From: an uncultured Phycisphaerales bacterium
GTDB taxonomy: Bacteria; Planctomycetota; Phycisphaerae; Sedimentisphaerales; Anaerobacaceae
Direction: 5' to 3'
DNA: 64,000 bases
Assembly (NCBI GenBank): GCA_937927975.1
Contig: CALEZT010000215.1
Span: forward strand, 9,172-73,171
Shown: piece by piece, positions 34,042 through 42,528 of the stretch
Position numbering within the stretch: the stretch's first letter is position 1
How the letters are laid out: each line of letters opens with the position of its first letter
Made by a program: the position numbers and the translations under genes
The notes under the pieces: model-generated
The model's input: only the letters and a program-made list of their open reading frames with translations
Databases searched by the model: none
What the model was told of the DNA's origin: nothing

Positions 34042-35898
34042 TCAGCGAATCATCACGTCGAAGGGGATCATCATGACGACGCCCTCCCGGCCGATCAGGT
34101 CGACGCGCTGCAGGGCCTGTCGGACCACGCGGGCCCTGGCAGGTTCGGCACGTTGCAGCAGGCTCAGCACAGGAGCCAGCGTCGGATGACCGGCCAGCGG
34201 GCCGACGCAGCCGGACAGCGAGATATCCGTGGCCCGCTCGCCCTGACCCGAGGATTGCTCCAGCAGCTCGGTGATGACATCCTTGGGCTCGGGGATGACG
34301 CGAACCTCATAGTCGCGGACCGACACCTTCGCGGCGGCGTAGTCGATGGCGTCCTTAAGCCCGCCGAGACGGTCCACCAAGCCCAGGTCCAAAGCCTGTT
34401 TTCCGGTAAAAACCCGGCCCCCGGCCATTTCGTCGATCGGTTTCCGCAGCTTCGCGCCGCGGCCCTCTACGACGTGGCCCTTGAAGACCTCGTAGACCTT
34501 CTCCATGTAGCCTGCAAAGACCTTTCGCTGGCCGTCGTCGAACGGCCGGCCGCTGGAGAAGAGGTCGGCGTTGGCCCCGCGCTTGTGGCCGACCCAGTTG
34601 ACGCCGAGCATGTCCCAGAGCCCCGTGGTGACGAGCTTGCCGCCGACGACGCCGATGGAGGCGGTGATCGTCGTCTCGTCGGCGAAGATGGCGTCGGCCC
34701 CGCAGGCGACGTAGTACCCGCCGCTGGCGGCCACGTCGCCCATGGAGACGATCAGGGGCTTCTTGCCCTGGACCAGGCGGGTGGCGTTCAGGATGACCTC
34801 GCTGGCCTCGGCGGAGCCGCCGGGCGAATCGATCCGCATCACGACCGCCTTGACGGACGCGTCGTGGGCGGCCTTCTCCAGGGCCTTGCGAATGCTGCCG
34901 CCGTAGGCGCCCTCGACGGCGCCGAACAGACTCCGCTGGCCGTAGCCGGGCAGGATCGTGCCGGTCACGTAGATGAGCCCGACCGCGTCCTTGTGCGACG
35001 TCTGAGGCGACTTGAACAACTCCGAAAGGACAGAAAAGACGGCCAGGGGATTGGCGAAGTTGATCTGCGGGCCGGCCTGCTGGCCGTACCGGTTGTCGAC
35101 CTTGGCGGAGGCGCCGACGTCCTGCTTCATGCGGGCCAGGAACTCGTCTTTCGTCTCGACCGCGTCGATCAGGCCCTTCTCCATCGCCTGCTCGGCCAGG
35201 TACGGCCCGTGGTCCAGGAGCGAACGAACCTGCTCCGGCGTCTTGCCCCGCGACTGCGCGATGAGCCCGACGAGCGAATCGTACCAACTGTCGTAGAGCC
35301 AGTTGAGGTTCTCCTCGGCGGGCTCACTGGGTCCGGTGCGGGTGAACATCTCCGCGGCGGATTTGTAGTCGCCCATGTGCAGGAAATCGCCTTGGACGCC
35401 GATCTTGTCCAGCAGGCCTTTGATGTAGAGCGACTCCCCATGGAAACCGATGAGCCACAGGGCCGATTGCGGCGCGACGCTCAGGCGGTCGCCTGCGCAG
35501 AGCAGCCCGTAGGCGAACGTGCTCATGCCGTCGGCGTGAACGTACACCTTCTTGCCTGCCTTCTGGACCCGCCCGATCGCGTCGCGGGTCTCCTGTAGTT
35601 GCCCGAAGCCCAGGGACATGCCGTCGAAGGTCAGGACCACGGCTTTGACCGCGTCGTCGCCGCCGGCCTTGTCCAGGCGCGCGACCAGTTCCCTCAACGA
35701 GGTCACTTGGCTGGCCAGCAGGCCAAACGGGTCTTCGACGGGCGATTCGGTCACCTCTCCGCCCAGGTGGAAATGGGCAATGACCGGAGACGCCGGCTTG
35801 ATCACGGCGTCCTGCGCCGCCGCAAGACGGCCCGGCCCTCCAAACCCGACCACCGATCCGACGACCACCCACACAAACCACATCCGATACCGTCTCAT
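34042..35898 (-). CDS. sppA: Signal peptide peptidase SppA, 67K type
   Basis: Encodes 618 residues; AAAGGAG precedes the ATG at 35898. An N-terminal hydrophobic segment (WFVWVVVGSVVGFGG) serves as signal or anchor. Two ClpP-like S49 peptidase domains are present. The catalytic lysine is Lys179 in GDYKSAAEMFTRTG in the first half, and the nucleophile Ser392 in SMGDVAASGGYYVACG in the second, the arrangement of the E. coli tetrameric enzyme. It degrades signal peptides left in the membrane after secretion, fitting the many exported proteins here. The last 60 residues (LLEQSSGQGERATDISLS onward) are an unusual extension. Confidence 0.93.
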   Translation of the reverse strand: MRRYRMWFVWVVVGSVVGFGGPGRLAAAQDAVIKPASPVIAHFHLGGEVTESPVEDPFGLLASQVTSLRELVARLDKAGGDDAVKAVVLTFDGMSLGFGQLQETRDAIGRVQKAGKKVYVHADGMSTFAYGLLCAGDRLSVAPQSALWLIGFHGESLYIKGLLDKIGVQGDFLHMGDYKSAAEMFTRTGPSEPAEENLNWLYDSWYDSLVGLIAQSRGKTPEQVRSLLDHGPYLAEQAMEKGLIDAVETKDEFLARMKQDVGASAKVDNRYGQQAGPQINFANPLAVFSVLSELFKSPQTSHKDAVGLIYVTGTILPGYGQRSLFGAVEGAYGGSIRKALEKAAHDASVKAVVMRIDSPGGSAEASEVILNATRLVQGKKPLIVSMGDVAASGGYYVACGADAIFADETTITASIGVVGGKLVTTGLWDMLGVNWVGHKRGANADLFSSGRPFDDGQRKVFAGYMEKVYEVFKGHVVEGRGAKLRKPIDEMAGGRVFTGKQALDLGLVDRLGGLKDAIDYAAAKVSVRDYEVRVIPEPKDVITELLEQSSGQGERATDISLSGCVGPLAGHPTLAPVLSLLQRAEPARARVVRQALQRVDLIGREGVVMMIPFDVMIR

Positions 35899-36022
35899 GA
35901 TCGATCTCCTTTCCGCCGGTTCCGCTTCGAATACGTCGGCAAACGCATCGCTGCAATGTGCAATACGAACAACGGCAGCTCGCGCGCCCATATTGTAAAG
36001 GACGCACAGCGTGGGGAAAAGA

Positions 36023-38494
36023 TCAGCCGATGAAGAGATTCACGTTGGCTGAACCTGCGCGGTCGAGATACATGGCGACGCCGCCCTCTTCGACGCCGTC
36101 GATCAACTCCTCGCGTTTGATGCCCATCAGCTCCATGGTCATGTTGCAGGCGACGAGTCGGACGCCGGCGCGTTTGGCGGCCTCGATCAATTCGGGCAAC
36201 GACAGGACGTTCTTCTTTTTCATGATGCCCTTGATCATCGCGGTCCCCATGCCGGCCATGTTCATCTTGGACAGGACCGTTTTCTCGGCGCCGCGGGGCA
36301 TCATCCAGCCGAACATCCGCTCGATGAAGGTCTTCTGGACAGGCACCGCCCGATTTTGCCGGAGCAGGTTCAGGCCCCAGAACGTGAAGAACATCGTCAC
36401 GTCGCTGCCCATCGCGGCCGCGCCGTTGGCGATGATGAAGGAGGCCATGGCCTTATCGAAGCAGTCGCTGAAGACGACGAGGGTCTTGTGGTTCGAGGTT
36501 GCGCCTGGGGTGGACAACTGGACAGGCTGGCCTTTCTCGACCACGGCATGAAGGATTCCCTTGCTGAGTTTCTTGTCGCAGATTCGTGCGCCGGTCGTGT
36601 GGCACCAGCCGTCCAGATCCGAGGCGAAGGCGGGATCGGATACGGAGATCCGAACCGCCTGTCCCGGCTGGATCCGGTCCATCGCCTGCTTGAGCTGCAT
36701 GATCGGGCCGGGGCACTGAAGACCACAGGCGTCGATCTCTTTGACGATCTGAGGCGCGCCGCCGCCGGCAGGCGGAGGCTCTAAGCCACTTTCCGCGGAG
36801 TCCTGTTTGACTTCTCGCTTGGCCGCAGCGGCGCCGGAGGCCCGGCCCACAGTGTGGCAGTAGGTCTTGTATCCGCCCGACAGATTCCGGCAGGCGAAGC
36901 CGTTCTGCGCGAGAGTGCGGCAAGCGAGGTAGCCCCGCAGGCCGACCTCGCAGAAGGCCAGGATTTCCTTGTCCTTGGGCAGTTCGCCCAGCCGCTTGCG
37001 CAACTCGTCGAGCGGGATATGCTTGGCGCCGGGGATCGTGCCCTTCTGCACCTCCGGCATGGTCCGAACGTCCAGGAGCATCTGATTGGGCCCGGGATTG
37101 GCCGCGTCGGCCGCGTGGCAGATCGACGCCTCTTTGCGTAGCAGATTGGCGGCGGCGAACCCTGCGTAGTTGACCGCATCCTTGGCCGATCCGAACGGCG
37201 GAGCATAGGAAAGCTCCAGTTCTTCCAGGTCGTACACGGTCATGCCCGCTCGAATGGCGACAGCCAGGACGTCGATCCGCTTGTCCACGCCGTCGGCCCC
37301 GACGCATTGCGCGCCGAGGATCTTGCCGCTGGCGGGATCGAAGAGCAGCTTAAGGCTCATCTGCATTGCGCCGGGGTAGTAACCGGCGTGGCTGGCCGGG
37401 TGGATGTACACCTTCTCGTAGACCCGCCCCGCTCTCTTGAGGGCCTTTTCGCTCATGCCGGTCATGCCGATGGCCAGGTCGAAGACCTTGCAGATCGCGG
37501 TGCCCTGGGTCTTGTCGTAGGCCGCGTCGCCGCCGAGGGCGTTGATCGCCGCGATGCGACCCTGGCGATTGGCCGGACCCGCCAGCGGGATCACCGTCGC
37601 AAAACCGCCCACGAAATCCTGGACTTCGACCGCGTCGCCCACCGCGTAGATGCTCGGGTCTGAAGTCCGCATGTGGTCGTCCACGACGATACCCTTGCGC
37701 TGCCCGATGGTCAACCCCGCTTCGACCGCGAGTTTCACCTCGGGTCGGACTCCGACCGCCAGGATGACCAGGTCGCAGGGGATCGCCCGACCGCTGCTGA
37801 GCAGCGCCTCCGGCCGCCCGTCGCGGTCCCGGATCGTGGTGACGCTGGCGCCGAGGTTCAGGTCCACGCCCTGGAGCGTCAGATGCTCGTGCAGCGGCGC
37901 GGCCATCTCGGGATCGGCCGGCCCCATCACCTGAGGTTCGAGCTCCACCAGCGACACCGCCAGGCCGCGATGCCGCAGGACCTCGGCCATCTCCAGGCCG
38001 ATGTACCCGCCTCCGACCACGACGGCCGCCTGGTTGGCGCGGGCATCCACAACCGCCTTGATCGCGTCCATGTCCGCCAGATTGCGAAGCGTGAACACCC
38101 GCTTATGATCGGCCCCCGGGATCGGCGGGCGAACCGGCTCGGCGCCGGGGCTCAGGATCAGGACGTCGTAGGGCTGCTCGTACTGGCGATCCTTGGCCTT
38201 GTCGTGGACCACGGCGACCTTCTTGGCCCGATCGATGCGAAGGACCTCGCTGTGCGTGCGGACGTCGATGGCGAACCGCTTCCGCATCGCCTGGGGGCTC
38301 TGGACCAGGAGTCGGTCTCGGTCCTGAATGATCCCGCCCACGTGGTACGGGAGGCCGCAGTTGGCGAAGGAGATGTCGCTTCCTCGCTCGAATAGAACGA
38401 TCTCGGCGTCTTCACTGATCCGCCGGGCCTTGGCCGCCGCGGACGCCCCACCTGCCACCCCACCCACGATCACGATACATTTGCTTTGAGCCAT
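36023..38494 (-). CDS. CoA-disulfide-reductase/rhodanese/TusA/DsrE fusion
   Basis: Encodes 823 residues; ATG at 38494 is preferred to a TTG two codons upstream. Four modules are visible. Residues 1-450 are an FAD/NAD(P) reductase of the CoA-disulfide reductase type (VIVGGVAGGASAAAKAR; active Cys46 in SFANCGLPYH; NAD site VVVGGGYIGLE). About 455-545 is a rhodanese with Cys515 in AFCEVGLRG. About 583-660 is a TusA sulfur carrier with Cys590 and CPGP motif Cys594 (DACGLQCPGPI). About 668-823 is a DsrE/DsrF-like domain with CNMTMELMGI. All active cysteines are retained. The protein should reduce and relay persulfide sulfur within one chain. Fusions of this kind are known in anaerobes. It lies beside a NifX-like gene and the nif/cys cluster. 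Confidence 0.9.
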   Translation of the reverse strand: MAQSKCIVIVGGVAGGASAAAKARRISEDAEIVLFERGSDISFANCGLPYHVGGIIQDRDRLLVQSPQAMRKRFAIDVRTHSEVLRIDRAKKVAVVHDKAKDRQYEQPYDVLILSPGAEPVRPPIPGADHKRVFTLRNLADMDAIKAVVDARANQAAVVVGGGYIGLEMAEVLRHRGLAVSLVELEPQVMGPADPEMAAPLHEHLTLQGVDLNLGASVTTIRDRDGRPEALLSSGRAIPCDLVILAVGVRPEVKLAVEAGLTIGQRKGIVVDDHMRTSDPSIYAVGDAVEVQDFVGGFATVIPLAGPANRQGRIAAINALGGDAAYDKTQGTAICKVFDLAIGMTGMSEKALKRAGRVYEKVYIHPASHAGYYPGAMQMSLKLLFDPASGKILGAQCVGADGVDKRIDVLAVAIRAGMTVYDLEELELSYAPPFGSAKDAVNYAGFAAANLLRKEASICHAADAANPGPNQMLLDVRTMPEVQKGTIPGAKHIPLDELRKRLGELPKDKEILAFCEVGLRGYLACRTLAQNGFACRNLSGGYKTYCHTVGRASGAAAAKREVKQDSAESGLEPPPAGGGAPQIVKEIDACGLQCPGPIMQLKQAMDRIQPGQAVRISVSDPAFASDLDGWCHTTGARICDKKLSKGILHAVVEKGQPVQLSTPGATSNHKTLVVFSDCFDKAMASFIIANGAAAMGSDVTMFFTFWGLNLLRQNRAVPVQKTFIERMFGWMMPRGAEKTVLSKMNMAGMGTAMIKGIMKKKNVLSLPELIEAAKRAGVRLVACNMTMELMGIKREELIDGVEEGGVAMYLDRAGSANVNLFIG

Positions 38495-38596
38495 ACCCAA
38501 ATCCTATTCGCACAGGGAATCACCGATGCTCCAACGTCTGGACGGTACGTGCTGTACTACTCTGCGTCCAGAGTTCGGGTTCAGACTCTCGCAGGC

Positions 38597-38989
38597 TCAA
38601 TGTCCGTGCGAGTGGGCGCAGCCCCCGCCCTCGGCGTGTCCTCCGCAGGTCCCCTGCCCGACAATCTCCCGCAACTGGCCGCTCTGGAGCAGCGTCAGCG
38701 CGTCGGCCACCGTCCCGCCGGACGACTGAAACACCCGGATCCCGGCGTGGCGAAGTCCGTTGACAGCCCCTGCTCCGATCCCGCCGACCACGATCACGTC
38801 GGGCATGGCGCCCGCCAGGGCCTTCATCGGACTGCACTGGCCATGCTCGTGGGTCTGATCGGCGTTGCCCAGAGCCTCGACCGACATCGTCTCGGAATCC
38901 ACCAGCACGAAGACCGGCGCAAACCCGAAATGACCGTACACCTCGCTGTCCAAACCACGATCCTCAGCGACAGGAATAGCGACTTTCAT
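38597..38989 (-). CDS. NifX/NifB-C-terminal-like dinitrogenase cofactor-family protein
   Basis: Encodes 130 residues; AAAGGAG precedes the ATG. The RNase-H-like fold of the Fe-Mo-cofactor carrier family is recognisable from MKVAIPVAEDRGLDSEVYGHFGFAPVFVLVD, the DVIVVGGIGAGAVNGLRHAGIRVF core and FQSSGGTVADALTLL. The C-terminus is rich in Cys and His (GTCGGHAEGGGCAHSHGH) and could bind metal. Such proteins also occur in organisms that do not fix nitrogen, where they are linked to Mrp-type Fe-S scaffolds. No nitrogenase gene is present. It lies between the sulfur-carrier fusion and nifS, all on one strand. Confidence 0.85.
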   Translation of the reverse strand: MKVAIPVAEDRGLDSEVYGHFGFAPVFVLVDSETMSVEALGNADQTHEHGQCSPMKALAGAMPDVIVVGGIGAGAVNGLRHAGIRVFQSSGGTVADALTLLQSGQLREIVGQGTCGGHAEGGGCAHSHGH

Positions 38990-39137
38990 AGCTTGCGTTC
39001 TCCTTTCAATATGACAAGCGATACCTTCCGGCAAACAATTCTGAGCATATGCCCAAAACAGAGGGCTGTCAAGGCTACATTGCACCTTTCTCGACAGAGG
39101 GAAACCTGCCTCGTGAAGAAACCGCGTAGCCGATCGA

Positions 39138-39164
39138 CAAAGGGCAGGCTCGCAGGCCTGCCCT
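39138..39164 (-). terminator. Terminator after nifS
   Basis: AGGGCAGGC (39141-39149) pairs perfectly with GCCTGCCCT (39156-39164). Read on the minus strand it is followed by TTTGTCG, 32 bases after the nifS stop, so it probably ends the rrf2-to-nifS transcript. Confidence 0.6.
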
Positions 39165-39195
39165 TGCACGTTCCGTGATGTCCGTCAAGTCCGCG

Positions 39196-40368
39196 TCACC
39201 GTCCGGCGGCGGCGCCCTGGACGAAGGGCGAGAGCTCGCGAAGGCGTTTGATGATCTGGGGCATCTTGTCGATGGTGAAATCGACTTCTTCCTGCGTGTT
39301 GTACCGGCTGAGACTGAAGCGAATCGAGCCGTGGGCCGCGGTGAACGGCACGCCCATCGCGCGGAGCACGTGCGAGGGCTCCAGCGAGCCGGAGGTGCAG
39401 GCCGAACCGCTGCTGGCGCAGATGCCGAAGCGGTCGAGCAACAGCAGGATCGCTTCGCCTTCGATGTACTCGAAACTGATGTTGGTCGTGTTGGGGAGCC
39501 GGGATTCGGTGTCGCCGTTGACCCGGCTGTCGGGACAGGCCTTGAGGATCGAGGTTTCGAGCCGGTCGCGCAGGGCCTTGACGCGGGTGTTCTCGTCCTC
39601 CATGTGCGAGAAAGCCAGTTCGCAGGCCTTGCCCAGGCCGATGATGCCCGGGACATTCTCGGTGCCGGCGCGACGGCCGCCCTCCTGGTGCCCGCCCAAC
39701 AGGAAGGGGGAGATCCGCGTGCCGCGTTTGACGTAGAGCACGCCAACGCCTTTGGGAGCGTGCAGCTTGTGTCCCGAGAGGCTCAGCAGGTTGATGCGGC
39801 TCCTGGCGAGATTCAGCGGCATCTTGCCGACGATCTGGACCGCGTCGGTGTGGAAGACTACGCCCCGGCTGGTGACCCTCTCTGCGATCTGATCGATGGG
39901 GAAAATGACGCCCGTTTCGTTGTTGGCGTACATGATGGTGACCAGAGCGGTGTCGTCGTCGAGGTGGTGCTCCAGTTCGCTCAAGTCCAGGCGTCCGAGC
40001 TTGTCGACGCTCAGCTCGATCACGGTGTACCCGCGGCTCTCCAAATCCCGGCAGACGGTCAGGACCGCGGGATGCTCGACCCGCGTGGTGATCACCTTGC
40101 GCCGGTGCGGGACGGCCGACAGGGTCCCGAGGATCGCGGTGCTGTCGCTCTCGGTGCCGCAACTGGTGAAGATGATCTCGCTCGGATCGCAGCCGAGCAG
40201 GCGGGCGACGCTCTCACGGGCCTCGCGGACCTTGATGCCGACCTGGCCGCCGAAGGTGTGCATGCTCGACGGGTTGCCGTAGAGACTCCGGAAGTACGGC
40301 TCCATGGCCTGGTAGACCTCGTCGGCGACCTGCGTCGTGGCGTTGTTGTCGAAGTAAATGGTCTTCAT
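39196..40368 (-). CDS. nifS: Cysteine desulfurase, NifS type
   Basis: Encodes 390 residues. The pyridoxal-phosphate enzyme starts MKTIYFDNNATTQVADEV. HTDAVQIVGK and SGHKLHAPKG give the PLP lysine Lys201. The mobile loop with catalytic Cys324 is SSGSACTSGS, the class I (NifS/IscS) form. RAGTENVPGI is the conserved substrate-binding stretch. It releases sulfur from cysteine as an enzyme persulfide for Fe-S assembly on NifU, whose gene is immediately upstream. A 160-bp dispersed repeat separates the two genes. Role in general Fe-S biogenesis is more likely than nitrogen fixation. Confidence 0.95.
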   Translation of the reverse strand: MKTIYFDNNATTQVADEVYQAMEPYFRSLYGNPSSMHTFGGQVGIKVREARESVARLLGCDPSEIIFTSCGTESDSTAILGTLSAVPHRRKVITTRVEHPAVLTVCRDLESRGYTVIELSVDKLGRLDLSELEHHLDDDTALVTIMYANNETGVIFPIDQIAERVTSRGVVFHTDAVQIVGKMPLNLARSRINLLSLSGHKLHAPKGVGVLYVKRGTRISPFLLGGHQEGGRRAGTENVPGIIGLGKACELAFSHMEDENTRVKALRDRLETSILKACPDSRVNGDTESRLPNTTNISFEYIEGEAILLLLDRFGICASSGSACTSGSLEPSHVLRAMGVPFTAAHGSIRFSLSRYNTQEEVDFTIDKMPQIIKRLRELSPFVQGAAAGR

Positions 40369-40390
40369 TAGCTATCCCCTGCGAGGAAGA

Positions 40391-40547
40391 AAATCCGAAA
40401 TCCGAAGCTCGAAATCCGAAACAAACTCAAATGACCAAAGCTCGAATGTCAAAAACGACCCATCCGACAGGCGACAGCGTTTCGGTCATTTGGATTTCGG
40501 TCCTTTGGATTTGTTTCGGATTTCGGATTTCGATATTCGAATTTCGG
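40391..40547. repeat. Dispersed AT-rich imperfect palindrome, family A, copy 2
   Basis: Left arm units such as AAATCCGAAATCCGAAGCTCG and AAATGACCAAAG are mirrored on the right by CGGTCATTTGGATTTCGG and TTTCGGATTTCGGATTTCG. It fills nearly the whole gap between nifU and nifS, ending two bases before the nifU stop. It matches copy 1 at 10467-10622 in motif and size. Confidence 0.8.
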
Positions 40548-40549
40548 TT

Positions 40550-41437
40550 CTATCCTTTGTGTTCGTGCTGCGCCTCCGACGACTCCTTGTCCTCGACGAC
40601 GACCAGATCCTCGGAGACGAACTCGCGGAGCTTGGCTTCCACCACGTCTCTCATCGTGAACTCGCTGATCTTGCATTGCGCGCACATGCCTCGGAAGGCG
40701 ATGAGCACTCTGTCGCCCTCGACGTCGATCAGCTCGATGTTGCCTCCGTGAGCTCGCAGCGCGGGGCGGACCTGCTCGTTGATCGTCTGCTGGATGAGCT
40801 GGATCTTCTGGATCGTCGTGAGTTTCTTGCCCTTCTGCGACTGCGGGGGCATCTTCGCCTTGACCTGGTCGCCCTGGACGGCCAGGATGATCTTCTCGAT
40901 CTCGCCCTTGCAGCCACCGCAGCCGCCGCCGGCCTTGCAGTAGTTGGTCACCTGCTCGACCGTGGTCAGGCCGTTGTCACGAATCACCCGCTCGATCTCC
41001 TTGTCGGTGACTCCGAAACAGGTGCAGACGATCTTCTCGCCGTGGTTGTGCTCGTGAGGGGTCGCCGCCTGGCCGCGATAGTTGGCGATCGCAGCCTCCA
41101 GGGCCTCCTGGCCCATGACCGAACAATGCATCTTCTGCTCGGGCAGGCCGCCCAGATGCTCGGCAATCTCCCGGTTGGTCACCTTCATCGCCTCTTCGAG
41201 CGTCTTGCCCTTGATCAGCTCGGTCAGGACGGAGGAACTGGCGATCGCACTGGCGCAGCCGAACGTCTTGAACTTGGCGTCGACGATGCGTCCCTGCTTG
41301 TCCAGCTTGAACGTCAGTTTCAGGGCGTCGCCGCAGGCGAGCGAGCCGACCTCGCCCACGCCGTCGGGGTTCTCCACTTCGCCCACGTTTCGCGGGTTGA
41401 GGAAGTGGTCCATGACTTTGTCGGTGTATTCCCACAT
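40550..41437 (-). CDS. nifU: Fe-S cluster scaffold NifU, full-length
   Basis: Encodes 295 residues with all three NifU modules. The N-terminal IscU-like scaffold has Cys35 (GSLACGDALK), Cys61 (FGCASA) and Cys105 (MHCSVMG). The central Bfd-type [2Fe-2S] domain has CTC at 138-140 and CGGC at 173-176. The C-terminal Nfu domain has CAQC at 252-255. It builds transient clusters with sulfur from NifS and hands them to targets. nadA, whose product needs a [4Fe-4S] cluster, is immediately upstream in the same direction. Confidence 0.95.
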   Translation of the reverse strand: MWEYTDKVMDHFLNPRNVGEVENPDGVGEVGSLACGDALKLTFKLDKQGRIVDAKFKTFGCASAIASSSVLTELIKGKTLEEAMKVTNREIAEHLGGLPEQKMHCSVMGQEALEAAIANYRGQAATPHEHNHGEKIVCTCFGVTDKEIERVIRDNGLTTVEQVTNYCKAGGGCGGCKGEIEKIILAVQGDQVKAKMPPQSQKGKKLTTIQKIQLIQQTINEQVRPALRAHGGNIELIDVEGDRVLIAFRGMCAQCKISEFTMRDVVEAKLREFVSEDLVVVEDKESSEAQHEHKG

Positions 41438-41556
41438 GATCGTGCTTTGTCCTTCGAATCGTTGTTGTTGGTCTTCTGAATTACTACGCCTTCGCGCGAT
41501 GGCCGGTTTCCCGGGGAGAGGACCGATGGGACGGACAGGACTCCGTCCTCGCGACG

Positions 41557-42486
41557 TCAACTCCCCGGTCGGATCTCCACCATTCGCTGGAGGGACTTGG
41601 CCGCCTTGAGGCGGATTTCCTCGGGCACTTCGATCTGGTATTGCAGGTTCGTCAACGAGGCCAGGACCTTCTCCAGCGTGATCTTCTTCATGTTCGGGCA
41701 CACGCCCCGCACGCCGGCGGGGATGAATTCCGCGTCCGGCCGGGCCTTCTTCAGCGGGTGGATCATGCCGATTTCGGTGGCCACGATGAAGCGTTTGGCC
41801 GGATTTTCCCGGACGAATCTGATCATCTGGCCGGTGCTCAGCAGCGCGTCGGCCAGGTCCTTCACAGGCTCCGAGCACTCGGGATGCGCGATAACGACCG
41901 CGTCGGGATGCTGCTCTTTGGCCCTGTGGATGTCGTCCTCCGAGATCAGCACGTGCGTCGTGCAGTAGCCCGGCCACAGGATCAAGCTCCGCTGCGCCTG
42001 CTGCTCGACGAAGCGGCCCAGGTGCTGATCGGGCACGAAGATGACCCGCCTGTCGCGAGGCAGCGACTGCACGACCGCGACCGCGTTGGCGCTGGTGCAG
42101 CAGTAATCGCTTTCGGCCTTCACCTCCGCGGTGCTGTTGACATAGCAGACGACCAGGGCGTCGGGGTGTTTGGCCTTGAGGTCCCGCAACTCGTCGGCGG
42201 TGATCATGTCGGCCATCGGGCAGCCCGCCCGCGGGTCCGGCAGCAGGACCATCTTGTTCGGACACAGCACCTTGGCGGTCTCGGCCATGAAGCGAACGCC
42301 GCAGAACACGATCGTCTCGGCGTCCGTCTTCGACGCCTGGATGCTCAGACCCAGGGAATCTCCGCAGAAATCCGCCAGATCCTGGATCTCAGGCGACTGA
42401 TAGTTATGCGCCAGGATGACGGCCCGTCGTTGGGCCTTCAGTTCCCGTATGTCTTCGAACAGCTTCTGATCCAACGGTCTCTCCAA
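41557..42486 (-). CDS. nadA: Quinolinate synthase
   Basis: Encodes 309 residues. It condenses iminoaspartate with dihydroxyacetone phosphate to quinolinate in NAD synthesis. The three cluster-ligand cysteines are seen in AKVLCPNKM, LWPGYCTTHV and RGVCPNMKK. Other signatures are ILAHNYQSPEIQDLADFCGDS, CYVNSTAEVKA and VIAHPECSEPV. Length fits the compact form of T. maritima and many anaerobes. No nadB or nadC is in the window. Its place between cysE and nifU ties an oxygen-sensitive Fe-S enzyme to the cluster-assembly genes. Confidence 0.95.
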   Translation of the reverse strand: MERPLDQKLFEDIRELKAQRRAVILAHNYQSPEIQDLADFCGDSLGLSIQASKTDAETIVFCGVRFMAETAKVLCPNKMVLLPDPRAGCPMADMITADELRDLKAKHPDALVVCYVNSTAEVKAESDYCCTSANAVAVVQSLPRDRRVIFVPDQHLGRFVEQQAQRSLILWPGYCTTHVLISEDDIHRAKEQHPDAVVIAHPECSEPVKDLADALLSTGQMIRFVRENPAKRFIVATEIGMIHPLKKARPDAEFIPAGVRGVCPNMKKITLEKVLASLTNLQYQIEVPEEIRLKAAKSLQRMVEIRPGS

Positions 42487-42528
42487 TGCTTCAACGAATG
42501 CGGGAGATACGAACTCCCCCCTGCGTGC

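Noticed and set aside
38597..41437. A nitrogen-fixation locus, because of nifS, nifU and a NifX-like gene
   Set aside because: No nifHDK, nifB or nifEN is present, and these proteins also serve general Fe-S assembly in non-fixing anaerobes.
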